DNA of 64,000 bases, taken from the NCBI RefSeq assembly GCF_036014115.1, contig NZ_CP107913.1, forward strand, positions 1,674,001-1,738,000, given 5' to 3'. This document shows, in pieces, positions 24,499 through 32,802 of this stretch. A model generated the notes under the pieces. The model made no database searches, had not been told where the DNA came from, and worked only from the letters and a program-made list of their open reading frames with translations. Within the stretch, counting starts at the first letter, position 1. Every line of letters starts with the position of its first letter. The translations under genes were made by a program, and so were the position numbers. The stretch comes from Streptomyces sp. NBC_00448. GTDB taxonomy: Bacteria > Actinomycetota > Actinomycetes > Streptomycetales > Streptomycetaceae.

Positions 24499-26661
24499 TC
24501 ACTTCAGCCCGATGCGGTCGACGGGAATCCGGTGGTAGCCGGGAAGTTGCGCGGCGATCCGGTCGTCACCGCTCAGCCGCACCGTCCCGTCGGTGACCGT
24601 CACCACCCCTGGGTCGGCGGTGAGGGTCAGGTTGTGGTCGACGGTTCCGTAGGTGAGCGCGGACGGGGCGATGCTCAGCGCGGGGATGCCGTACAGCGCG
24701 TTGTACTCGACGGTGTTGTACTTCGGGTACGCCGGATCGTCGTCGGTGATGGTCGCGAGGTGCGGATAGCGCGACCGCCAGGGCTCGTCCTGGTAGGGGA
24801 CGGCGGCCAGCAGGTCGTACATTCCCCAGGCGCCGCCGGGTGCCAGGTCCGCGGCGGCCCAGTTGAGTCCGCGCTCGTCGAGCATCACCGAGTGCATGCC
24901 CGACAGCATGACGTTGTTGGTGATGACGTTGTCCCGGCCGCCGCCGATCTGGAAGCCGGTGTGGACCTGGTAGAAGATGTTGCCGGACACCGTCGTGCCG
25001 CAGTAGCAGTCGTCGAGGTAGACGCCCGAGGCGAGGTCGCCGCCGGGGGTGCCGACGATGTCGTGCAGGAAGTTGTAGCGGATGACGGTGCCGCGTCCGG
25101 TCCAGTCGCGTCCCGCGTAGATGGCGCCGGCGTCGTTGGTCTGCTTCACCACGTCGTTGATCTCGTTGTACTCGATCAGGTGGTCGTTGCCGCGGAACAG
25201 GACCGCGACGTGCGGCGCGTCGTAGATGTGGTTGTTGGCCGCGCGGTTGCCCACGCCGGCGAGTTCGACCGCGGGGCTGTACGTCGCCTGGAGCCGGCTG
25301 TAGTCGTGGATCTCGTTGCCGACCGCCTGGTTCCTCGCCGGGGTGAGGGTGGCCCGGTCACCGCCGGCGAGGGAGATGCCGCCCTGGCCGGTGGCCAGGA
25401 TGTGGCAGCCGCGGACCTCGTTGTGCGAACCGCCGCCCGGTCCGTCCGGCGTGCTCGCGTCGCCGAACCTGACCGCCCGCCCGCCCAGGAGTTGCAGCGT
25501 GCAGTCGCGGACGGCGTTGGCGGTGCCGTCGGTGACGACGACGCCGTCGCCTCGCGCTCCTTCGAACACCAGGTTCGCGAACGTCACGTTCGAGCAGCCG
25601 TCGAGCACCGCCATCGGGTCGGCGAGCAGCGACAGCAGCACGGTCGCGCCGGACATCGCGTCCGGCGGGTACAGGTACAACTTCCCGGTGTCCCGGTCGA
25701 GATACCACTCCCCCGGCGTGTCGAGTTCCTCCAGGACGTTGTAGTAGTAGTACCGCTGACCGGCCTTGACGCTGTACATGCTCGCGGTCTCGGTGGAGAT
25801 CTGCTGCGCCGCCTGGTCGATCGCCTTGATCCGGAGGTTCCCGTCGGCCCAGTCGTAGAACCAGTAGCCGTACATCCACACGTCGCTGGTGTCGGCCCAG
25901 GTCGACGGCCGGGGGTCGGTGTACGCGAAGGTCGCGCCCTTGGCGAACTCCGCCGCCATCTTCGCGGGGTCGCCGAGGACGCTGCGGGGGTTCCCGCCGG
26001 GGTCGACGACCTTGCCGACGGTGAGGAAGTCGGCGCTCGGATAGCGCGCCAGCGTCATCGCCGAGCCGTTGAAGAAGAGTTCGGGCGCGGTCACCGCGGC
26101 GGGCAGGCCGTAGCCGGTCTGCACGATCCGGCCGTAGTCGCTGATCCCGAGCGCGGCCAGATCGACCTCCTGGACGAGGTCGCGGACGGCGGCGGGGAGC
26201 CGGTCGACGACCGCCTGGTCGGTGACCGGCGCGAAGCTCGCACCGGGCAGTTCCACGCCGCCGACGAGCCGTACCTCCTCGCCGTTGTACGCGGTGTAGG
26301 TGACCGGTCGGCCCGGTGAACCGGAGTCCCGCGCGTCGAGAGTGAAGCTCTGCGTCCGCCGGTACACGCCGCCCCGGAGTTGGACGGTCACCGAGGCGGT
26401 CGCGCGGTCCTTCGACCCCTTCCGCCATCTCCGGATCGCGTCACGCGCTCCTTCGAGCGTCGCGAGCGGCGCGGCCTGGGTGCCCGGGGCGGTGTCGTTC
26501 CCACCCGGTGCCACGAAGAACTGCCGGACGGGCTCGCGCTGTCGGCCTCGCCCGTGGACCGGCTCGGCATGGGCGGCCGGCCCGGTGACGACGGCTGCCG
26601 AGACGGCCGCCGCGGTGGCCCCGGCGGCCTTGAGCAGATCGCGTCGAGAGAACTGGGACAT
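24499..26661 (-). CDS. Tat-exported right-handed beta-helix protein (polysaccharide-active enzyme-like)
   Basis: This 720-residue exported protein starts at ATG 26661; 48 upstream codons lack family features. The N-terminus is a twin-arginine signal (FSRRDLLKAAGATAAA) with cleavage near AHA. The mature start FFVAPGGNDTAPGTQAAPLA is typical of right-handed beta-helix proteins. From about residue 370 onward, repeated short coils are visible (NVTFANLVFEGA, NEVRGCHILATGQGGISLAGG, NHIYDAPHVAVLF, NEINDV). The fold is shared by polysaccharide lyases, epimerases and some glycosidases; I cannot name the family. It is divergent from the sugar importer operon and shares an operator-like palindrome with it. 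The likely role is extracellular attack on the polysaccharide whose products the operon consumes (inference). Confidence 0.8.
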   Translation of the reverse strand: MSQFSRRDLLKAAGATAAAVSAAVVTGPAAHAEPVHGRGRQREPVRQFFVAPGGNDTAPGTQAAPLATLEGARDAIRRWRKGSKDRATASVTVQLRGGVYRRTQSFTLDARDSGSPGRPVTYTAYNGEEVRLVGGVELPGASFAPVTDQAVVDRLPAAVRDLVQEVDLAALGISDYGRIVQTGYGLPAAVTAPELFFNGSAMTLARYPSADFLTVGKVVDPGGNPRSVLGDPAKMAAEFAKGATFAYTDPRPSTWADTSDVWMYGYWFYDWADGNLRIKAIDQAAQQISTETASMYSVKAGQRYYYYNVLEELDTPGEWYLDRDTGKLYLYPPDAMSGATVLLSLLADPMAVLDGCSNVTFANLVFEGARGDGVVVTDGTANAVRDCTLQLLGGRAVRFGDASTPDGPGGGSHNEVRGCHILATGQGGISLAGGDRATLTPARNQAVGNEIHDYSRLQATYSPAVELAGVGNRAANNHIYDAPHVAVLFRGNDHLIEYNEINDVVKQTNDAGAIYAGRDWTGRGTVIRYNFLHDIVGTPGGDLASGVYLDDCYCGTTVSGNIFYQVHTGFQIGGGRDNVITNNVMLSGMHSVMLDERGLNWAAADLAPGGAWGMYDLLAAVPYQDEPWRSRYPHLATITDDDPAYPKYNTVEYNALYGIPALSIAPSALTYGTVDHNLTLTADPGVVTVTDGTVRLSGDDRIAAQLPGYHRIPVDRIGLK

Positions 26662-26753
26662 GTCGTGCCTTTCGTGGGTACCTGCTGGAACCGGGCGCCG
26701 GTTCGGGCGCAGCGCGCCTCCCCCCACCGGCCCTCGTTGCACGATGCGGCTTC

Positions 26754-26763
26754 CTATCGATAA
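26754..26763 (-). promoter_or_regulatory. operator-like site CTATCGATAA for the beta-helix gene
   Basis: The core TATCGATA (26755-26762) is a perfect 8-bp palindrome, rare in DNA of this composition. It lies 36 bases downstream of a minus-strand TTGACA (26805-26800), so near the expected transcription start of the beta-helix gene, where a repressor would block it. The same 10 bases recur at 26935-26944. Confidence 0.55.
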
Positions 26764-26934
26764 TGACCGAGAGACAAGTAGTCTGTGGCCGACGAGAGTT
26801 GTCAAGAGTTCTTGCGTAATCCAGCAGAACCCGCCGTACCTGGGGCTATATCGGCAGTCCGGATGTTGCGAATAGGTAACGCTGGCGTCAACGGCCCTTG
26901 ACTCCCGCCCAGTTCGCCCCCGAAAGTGAGCGGG

Positions 26935-26951
26935 CTATCGATAACCGATAG
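26935..26951 (+). promoter_or_regulatory. operator-like site CTATCGATAACCGATAG for the importer operon
   Basis: This is a second copy of TATCGATA, extended into an inverted repeat with arms CTATCG and CGATAG. It lies 31 bases after a plus-strand TTGACT (26898-26903) and 18 bases before the ATG at 26970. The position suits repression of the importer operon. The GntR regulator at 34636-35346 is the nearest candidate to bind it. Confidence 0.55.
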
Positions 26952-26969
26952 GAACTGAGGGAGGGTTCG

Positions 26970-28229
26970 ATGGTTTCGGGTTCTCACCGGCGCCTGGCCA
27001 AGCTGGGTGCCATCGCCGTATCCGCCGCGATGCTGACGGCCTGTTCGAGCGGTACCGGCTCGGGCAAGGGCGGCACCGACATCCGGATGCTGGTCAACAC
27101 CACACCCGTGCTGACCAAGCAGTTCTACAAAGACCTGGTGGCGCCGTACGTCGCCGCCCACCCGGGCGTGAAGGTCACGATCGAGGCACCCACCGGCAAG
27201 GGCGTCACGGACTCACTCCAGCAGGATCTGGCCGCGGGCAGGCCGCCGGCCATCATCGCCGGTGGGCAGAACACCCAGTTCGCCGACCAGATGGCACCCC
27301 TGCCGGACGAGCCGTGGGTGAAGAACGCGCCGTTCTCCCAGTCCTCCAAGCTCAAGGGCAAGGTCTGGATGGTCGGCACCGGCGTGCAGATCCAGTCGCT
27401 GGTGTTCTACAACAAGGCCGCCTTCCAGAAGGCCGGCATCACCGACCCGCCCAAGACGGTCGACCAGTACACGGCGGATCTGCGCAAGCTCAAGACCGCC
27501 GGCTACACGCCGCTGCAGACCGGCGGCGAGTGGACCACCGGCTCGCAGTTCCTCATGCTCGCCAACCCCAACGTGATGAACACCGCACCGGACTGGTACG
27601 CGCAGCGCAACAAGAACGCCGTCTCGTTCGCCGACAGCAACTACGCCAAGTACCTCGACGTCTACCAGTCCTGGATCAAGCAGGGCCTCGTCCCCAAGGA
27701 CGCCGACGGCACCAAGTACCAGGACATGATCACCGACTTCACGACCGGCAAGTCGGCGACCATGGTGATGGGCAGCTGGCTGGTGGCCTCGGTCGACAGC
27801 GCGAAGCCGTCCTTCGACGTCGGGGTGTTCCCGGTCCCGACGTTCGACGGCTCCGAGCCGCCGCAGGCGAGCAACCCGGCCATGACGTACTCGGTGCTCA
27901 AGGCGTCCAACCAGCAGACCGCGGCCATGGGCCTGGTGAAGTACCTGGTCAGCGACAAGGCCGCGATCACCACCTCGCTCAAGGCCGAGGGCAACTTCCG
28001 TACCGGGTACAGCTACGACGCCTCCCCGCTGACCGACGAGGTCGGGAAGATCCTGGACGCGGCCCACGGCAAGGTCGTCGCCATCGGTCCGGGCCTGGGC
28101 GACAACTCCGCCCCGGCCGGATTCGAGGACGAGATCAACACGCAGATCCAGAGCCTGTATCTCGGCACGAAGCCCGCCGCGGTCGCGGCCGCGATGGACA
28201 AGTGGTGGACGTCGAATGCGCCCAAGTGA
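26970..28229 (+). CDS. sugar ABC transporter substrate-binding lipoprotein (family 1)
   Basis: This 419-residue extracytoplasmic binding protein of a CUT1-type sugar importer starts at ATG 26970 after GAGGGAGG. The lipobox is LTAC with Cys25. The body has family 1 features: IRMLVNTTPVLTKQFYKDLV, GTGVQIQSLVFYNKAAFQKA, and TTGKSATMVMGSWLVASVD. It opens the operon that continues through the two permeases. No ATPase gene is present, which is usual for Streptomyces sugar importers that share the MsiK ATPase (established for several systems, inferred here). Downstream enzymes suggest a uronic-acid-containing saccharide as ligand. Confidence 0.92.
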   Translation: MVSGSHRRLAKLGAIAVSAAMLTACSSGTGSGKGGTDIRMLVNTTPVLTKQFYKDLVAPYVAAHPGVKVTIEAPTGKGVTDSLQQDLAAGRPPAIIAGGQNTQFADQMAPLPDEPWVKNAPFSQSSKLKGKVWMVGTGVQIQSLVFYNKAAFQKAGITDPPKTVDQYTADLRKLKTAGYTPLQTGGEWTTGSQFLMLANPNVMNTAPDWYAQRNKNAVSFADSNYAKYLDVYQSWIKQGLVPKDADGTKYQDMITDFTTGKSATMVMGSWLVASVDSAKPSFDVGVFPVPTFDGSEPPQASNPAMTYSVLKASNQQTAAMGLVKYLVSDKAAITTSLKAEGNFRTGYSYDASPLTDEVGKILDAAHGKVVAIGPGLGDNSAPAGFEDEINTQIQSLYLGTKPAAVAAAMDKWWTSNAPK

Positions 28230-29199
28230 GCTGACCGCCACCGCTCCGGGACCGGCGGACGACCCCCCGGCGACGCGGTCCACCCGTCACACCGACCTGC
28301 CCAGGAACCGCCGCCCGCTGCGGCTGCGCGCCGTCGGCGGCCTGACCGACATGGTGATGGTCGGCCCCGCACTGCTGGCCGTCGTGGTCTTCGTGCTCAT
28401 CCCCATCGTGGTGGCCGCCAAGCTCAGCCTCACCAACTGGGACGGCTACTCCCCGCACCCGGATTTCCTGGGCCTGGCCAACTACCGGCGGCTCTTCTCC
28501 GACCCGGGCGTGGCGAGCGCGACGCACGTCACGCTGGTGATCGCGGTCGTCGGCACCGTGGCCTGCAACGTGCTCGGCCTGGGCCTGGCGATGATGCTCA
28601 ACGGCACGGGCCGGCTCAAGGCGGTCCTGCGCGGCCTGTTCTTCTACCCGCACGTGCTGGGCGCGGTGATCATCGGCTTCCTGTGGTCGGCGGTGCTCAG
28701 CAGCGACGGCGCGGTCAACGCGGTGCTGACCGCGGCGCACCACGGGACGATCCCGTTCCTGGCCGATCCGCACTGGGCGCTCGCCGCGGTCGTCTTCGTG
28801 GTGGTCTGGTCGACGTTCGGCGTGAACGTGGTGCTCTACCTCTCCGGCCTGCAGACCATTCCGGAGTCGCTGCTGGAGGCGGCCCGCCTCGACGGCGCGT
28901 CACGCTGGCAGACCTTCCGCCATGTCGTGCTGCCGATGCTCGCGCCCACCGTGACGATCAACGTGGTCCTGGTGCTCGTGCAGTTGCTGCGGGTCTACGA
29001 CCTGGTGCTCGCCATGACGGACGGCGGTCCGGCCGGCCACACCCAGACGTACGCCTACATGGTGCTGGCGTCGTCCTTCCGCAACGGGCAGATCGGCTAC
29101 GCCCTGGCCCAGAGCGTCGTGCTCATGGTCGCCACGGCGGTCCTCGCCATCGTGATCGTGCTGCTGCGCCAACGCAGCGAGAAGGCGGTGGAGGCATGA
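28216..29199 (+). CDS. sugar ABC transporter permease (MalF-like)
   Basis: This 327-residue membrane protein starts at ATG 28216, overlapping the binding-protein gene by 14 bases in another frame. About the first 45 residues are hydrophilic. Six membrane segments follow, with the ATPase-contact motif ESLLEAARLDGASRWQTFRH (EAA loop) near residues 218-237. It pairs with the next permease. The overlapping start suggests translational coupling. Confidence 0.92.
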   Translation: MRPSELTATAPGPADDPPATRSTRHTDLPRNRRPLRLRAVGGLTDMVMVGPALLAVVVFVLIPIVVAAKLSLTNWDGYSPHPDFLGLANYRRLFSDPGVASATHVTLVIAVVGTVACNVLGLGLAMMLNGTGRLKAVLRGLFFYPHVLGAVIIGFLWSAVLSSDGAVNAVLTAAHHGTIPFLADPHWALAAVVFVVVWSTFGVNVVLYLSGLQTIPESLLEAARLDGASRWQTFRHVVLPMLAPTVTINVVLVLVQLLRVYDLVLAMTDGGPAGHTQTYAYMVLASSFRNGQIGYALAQSVVLMVATAVLAIVIVLLRQRSEKAVEA

Positions 29200-30032
29200 A
29201 CCGCAGGATCGGCAGCTGGACTGCCGCGGGCGTGCTCGGCCTGTGCGCGCTGGTGATGCTGGTGCCGCTGTACCTCGTGGTGGTCAACGCCTTCAAGTCG
29301 GACGCGGTGATCAGGGAGAAGCCGTTCGCCGCCGGCCCGGGTGGGCTGTCCACGCACTACCTGCGGGCAGCGCTGTCCTCGCCGGACTACAACGTCGCCA
29401 AGGCGTTCGGCATCACGGTGCTGTTCGTGGTGCTGGTCAACGCGCTGTCGCTGGTACTGGCCGGCCCGGCCGCCTACGTCGTCGCCCGAGGGACTCGGCT
29501 GTGGCACAAGCTGCTGCTGCTGGTGTTCCTGGCCGGACTGTTCATCCCCGGGCAGGTGCTGGTCATCCCGGTGATCTACGTCCTGCGCTACACGGGTCTG
29601 ATGGGCACCATCCCCGGCTTCGTCCTGTACGAGACGACGCTGACCGTGCCCCTGTCGATGTTCCTCTACGTCGGCTACATCAAGACCATCCCGCGTCAGC
29701 TCGACGAGGCGGCGCAGATCGACGGCGCCGGCCGGCTGCGGATCTTCTGGCAGGTCGTCTTCCCGCTGATGCGCCCGGTCGTGATCACGGCCGTGGTCCT
29801 GCACACCATCGGCGTCTGGACGGACTTCGTGAACCCGCAGATCGTGCTGGGCCCCACCTCGGGCGTCTACACCGTGATGACCGGCGTCTACGCCGCGATC
29901 GGTCTGCACACCACCGACCTGTCCGTGGTCTATCCGACGCTGCTGCTGGCGATCGCGCCGGTGCTGATCTTCTTCGTGATCATGCAGCGCAAGATCGTCG
30001 GCGGCCTCACCGCCGGCGCGACGAAGGGCTGA
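29196..30032 (+). CDS. sugar ABC transporter permease (MalG-like)
   Basis: This 278-residue membrane protein starts at ATG 29196 within the preceding stop (ATGA). It has six predicted membrane segments and the EAA loop RQLDEAAQIDGAGRLRIFWQ near residues 170-189. The family motif NAFKSDA lies after the first segment. It is the second half of the translocation pore. It is followed after two bases by the next gene, so one transcript is likely. Confidence 0.92.
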   Translation: MNRRIGSWTAAGVLGLCALVMLVPLYLVVVNAFKSDAVIREKPFAAGPGGLSTHYLRAALSSPDYNVAKAFGITVLFVVLVNALSLVLAGPAAYVVARGTRLWHKLLLLVFLAGLFIPGQVLVIPVIYVLRYTGLMGTIPGFVLYETTLTVPLSMFLYVGYIKTIPRQLDEAAQIDGAGRLRIFWQVVFPLMRPVVITAVVLHTIGVWTDFVNPQIVLGPTSGVYTVMTGVYAAIGLHTTDLSVVYPTLLLAIAPVLIFFVIMQRKIVGGLTAGATKG

Positions 30033-30034
30033 CC

Positions 30035-32017
30035 ATGACCGAGCATCCGGCAGCCGGGCAACCGGTATCCGAGCAACCGGTGACCGTGACCGCCTCCGTG
30101 CCGGTCGGCGAGCCGCCGGCCTGGGCCGTGCTGCAGCGGCGGCTGTTCTCCGCGTTGGACGAGGTGTGGAGGGTCTTCGAGGAGAAGTACTGCGACCCCG
30201 ACGGCGGGCTCCGCTTCGACGGGACGCTCCAAGGACGCGACGGGGCGGACGACTTCTACGAGCCGTTCTTCAACTGGCCCATGCTCTACCTGCTCGGCGG
30301 GGCGGACGACCTGCTCGACGCGTGCAAGAGGCACTGGAACGGCGTCACCCGGCAACTGACCGACGCCGGCTTCCTGGTCGACGAGTACGAGCGCGGGTAC
30401 GACTGGTTCCACCAGGGCGAGTCGCTGCTCATGTTCTACGGGATCTGCGCGGCCGACCCGTCCGACGAGGAGTTCCGCCGACGGGCGCTGCGCTTCGCCG
30501 ACCTCTACCTGCCCGCCTCGCCCGCGGGCAACGTGGACGGGCCGCGGCGGATGATCCGGGCCCCGCACACCGGAAGCGACGGACCACGGCGGGGCGTGAA
30601 CGAGGAGTGGGCGGCGGGCTACGGCGCCGAACTGGCCACCATGCGGCCCTACGGCCTGCCCCTGGAGGACCTGCCCGGCATCGACACCTGGGACGACCTC
30701 GCCGACCCCGTCAACGCGCGGCGCATGGGCGAGGAGATGGACCGGCGGCTCGGCGACGGCGACGTCGCGGTGAACCTCGCCTCGACCTCGCTGATCGCCA
30801 ACGCGTGGCTCTACTCGCACGAAGCCCGCTACCGCGACTGGCTCGTGGAGTACGTACGGGCCTGGCAGGAGAGGACGGCCGGCTGCGGCGGCGCGGTCCC
30901 CGACAACGTGGGACCGGCCGGACAGGTCGGTGAGCTGCACGGCGGCCGCTGGTACGGCGGGGCGTACGGCTGGACCTGGCCGCACGGTCTGCACAGCGTC
31001 GGCGCGGTCGCGGTCATCGCCGCCATGAACGCCGCTCTGGTCACCGGCGAGAACGGCGCGTGGTTCGACCTGGCCCGGGCCCCGCTGGACCAGGTGCTGG
31101 CCGAGGCGACCCGCGGGCCGATCCGTGACGGGGACTCCAGCATGGCCATGACCTGGCGCCAGCGCCTGGGGGCCGAGGCCGACGGCGACCTGCAACTGGT
31201 GCCGTACCGGCGCGGCCTGCACGGCTGGTTCGACCGCCAGCCCCTGCAACTCGCCTTCCCGGCCTGGATCTGGTGGTGCTCGGGCGAAGCGCGGGACCAG
31301 CGCCGGCTCAGCAGGGTGGAGGCCGAGTGCGGCTACGACTGGACGACCGTGCACGCCTTCCGCGACAAGGAGGAGGCCGGCCACGAGGCGCCGTGGCTGT
31401 CGTACCTCGCCGGCCGCAACCCCGACTACCCGGCCCGGGCCCTGGCCATGGCGCTCGGGCAGGTCGCCCGCAGGATGGCGCTGATCCGGGCGGACGACCC
31501 GGCGGTGGACCCCGATGACATCCACCGCTGGCAGCGGCTCAACCCGGTGGTGACGGAGATCCTGGTGCAACTGACCACCGGCGCTCCCGCCGCCCTCTAC
31601 AACGGCGGGCTCCAGCAGGCAGGGGTGCGCTACTGGGACGCCGACCGCGCCCGGCCCGGCCTGCCGCCCGACGTCGCCGCCCTCGTCGAGGACATCGACC
31701 CCGTCCGGATCGTCGTCCACCTGGTGAACCTGAGCAACACCGGCGAGCGGCGCGTCACGGTGCAGGCCGGCGCGTTCGCCGAGGACCGCATCGACCAGGT
31801 TGTCGTGGAGGAACTCGAAGCCGGCTACCCCGGCCGGAGCCGCGCCTACCGGGCCGACCGGTTCACCACCAGCACCCGGCGCATCGACGTGGCGGACGAC
31901 CACCTGCTGGTGATCCTGCCACCGGGAACCCGGCTGCACCTGACCCTGTCGGTCAGCCGCCGCCAGTTCACCCCGAGCCACCCGACGTTCGACCGATACC
32001 AGGAGAAGCAGAAATGA
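30035..32017 (+). CDS. unrecognised alpha/alpha-type intracellular protein of the uronate operon
   Basis: This 660-residue protein has no signal peptide and starts at ATG 30035, two bases after the permease stop; no strong ribosome binding site is seen. I do not recognise the family. Residues about 20-520 are rich in paired helices with conserved-looking aromatic/acidic patches (YEPFFNWPMLYLLGG, YERGYDWFHQGESLLMFYG, GGRWYGGAYGWTWPHGLHS). This pattern fits an (alpha/alpha) barrel. The last 110 residues look like a beta-sandwich (VHLVNLSNTGERRVTVQAGA). Alpha/alpha barrel plus beta domain is the layout of several intracellular glycoside hydrolases and lyases acting on uronides. Given its place between importer and catabolic enzymes, it may cleave the imported saccharide. 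That is inference. Confidence 0.7.
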   Translation: MTEHPAAGQPVSEQPVTVTASVPVGEPPAWAVLQRRLFSALDEVWRVFEEKYCDPDGGLRFDGTLQGRDGADDFYEPFFNWPMLYLLGGADDLLDACKRHWNGVTRQLTDAGFLVDEYERGYDWFHQGESLLMFYGICAADPSDEEFRRRALRFADLYLPASPAGNVDGPRRMIRAPHTGSDGPRRGVNEEWAAGYGAELATMRPYGLPLEDLPGIDTWDDLADPVNARRMGEEMDRRLGDGDVAVNLASTSLIANAWLYSHEARYRDWLVEYVRAWQERTAGCGGAVPDNVGPAGQVGELHGGRWYGGAYGWTWPHGLHSVGAVAVIAAMNAALVTGENGAWFDLARAPLDQVLAEATRGPIRDGDSSMAMTWRQRLGAEADGDLQLVPYRRGLHGWFDRQPLQLAFPAWIWWCSGEARDQRRLSRVEAECGYDWTTVHAFRDKEEAGHEAPWLSYLAGRNPDYPARALAMALGQVARRMALIRADDPAVDPDDIHRWQRLNPVVTEILVQLTTGAPAALYNGGLQQAGVRYWDADRARPGLPPDVAALVEDIDPVRIVVHLVNLSNTGERRVTVQAGAFAEDRIDQVVVEELEAGYPGRSRAYRADRFTTSTRRIDVADDHLLVILPPGTRLHLTLSVSRRQFTPSHPTFDRYQEKQK

Positions 32018-32802
32018 CGCATGGTGAGCAGGCCCAGCCGGTGTTCCCCCTTCCGGTGCGCGGCGACGCCTACCAGCGCGCCGACGCGGCGACGGTGGCG
32101 CAGATGGGCCAGGTCAGCAGCGCCACCGCGTGCGCGAAGCTCCACGCCCTGGGGATCAGGCGCACCTGGATGGAAGGGCCGCGGCCCCTCGACGCCGGGC
32201 AGCGGATCACCGGGTCGGCGCTGACCCTCCAGTTCATGCCGCAGCGCGAGGACATCGCCAGCGGCCTGGCCCAGGAGGCCGTCGAACGCCAGACCGCCCT
32301 GTGGGCGGTGCTGGAGGAGGTGCAGCCCGGCGACGTCCTGGTCATCCAGGCGTACGGCTCGGCGTTCAGCGGCTGCCTCGGCGACATGCTGGTGCGCTAC
32401 TTCAAGCGCAAGGGCGGCGCCGGGATCGTCGTCGACGGACGGATCAGGGACGCGCCGCGGGTCCGCGAACTCGGCGTGCCGATCTGGTGCACCGGCACCA
32501 CGCCTCACTACGCCTCCCAGTCGGAGCTCTTCCCCTGGGCGTACGACGTGCCGATCGCGGCCGGCGGAGTGCTGTGCATGCCGGGCGACATCGTGGTCGC
32601 CGACGACGACGGCGCCGTGGTCGTTCCGCAGCGCACCGCGCCGCAGGTGGCGGCCCACGCCCAGGACCACCAGGACTGGGAGGCGTTCAGCCGGATGCGC
32701 CTGGACCAGGGCGCCCGGCTCGGCAACTACTACCCGCTGACGTCGGAGTCGCGCGCCGAGTACGAGCAGTGGCGCGACCAGACCCGGGCGGGGCGGTCAT
32801 GA
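32014..32802 (+). CDS. RraA-like aldolase/decarboxylase family protein
   Basis: This 262-residue protein starts at ATG 32014 inside the previous stop (ATGA). It belongs to the RraA / 4-hydroxy-4-methyl-2-oxoglutarate aldolase family: ITGSALTLQF, the substrate-loop region VQPGDVLVIQAYGSAFSGCLGD, and the metal/pyruvate-binding motif GIVVDGRIRDAP. Characterised members cleave 4-hydroxy-2-oxo acids to pyruvate, or decarboxylate oxaloacetate. The E. coli RraA branch instead binds RNase E. Within this operon an aldol cleavage of a 2-oxo-sugar acid fits best (inference). The next gene overlaps its stop. Confidence 0.85.
   Translation: MTHGEQAQPVFPLPVRGDAYQRADAATVAQMGQVSSATACAKLHALGIRRTWMEGPRPLDAGQRITGSALTLQFMPQREDIASGLAQEAVERQTALWAVLEEVQPGDVLVIQAYGSAFSGCLGDMLVRYFKRKGGAGIVVDGRIRDAPRVRELGVPIWCTGTTPHYASQSELFPWAYDVPIAAGGVLCMPGDIVVADDDGAVVVPQRTAPQVAAHAQDHQDWEAFSRMRLDQGARLGNYYPLTSESRAEYEQWRDQTRAGRS

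Larger units (their letters stand above)
26662..26969. other. divergent control region of the uronic-acid cluster
   Basis: This 308-base region separates the beta-helix gene from the importer operon and is more A/T-rich than its surroundings. It holds a minus-strand TTGACA (26805-26800), a plus-strand TTGACT (26898-26903), the two TATCGATA sites, and GAGGGAGG (26957-26964), the ribosome binding site of the next gene. The -10 elements are not clear. No gene was seen. Confidence 0.65.
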
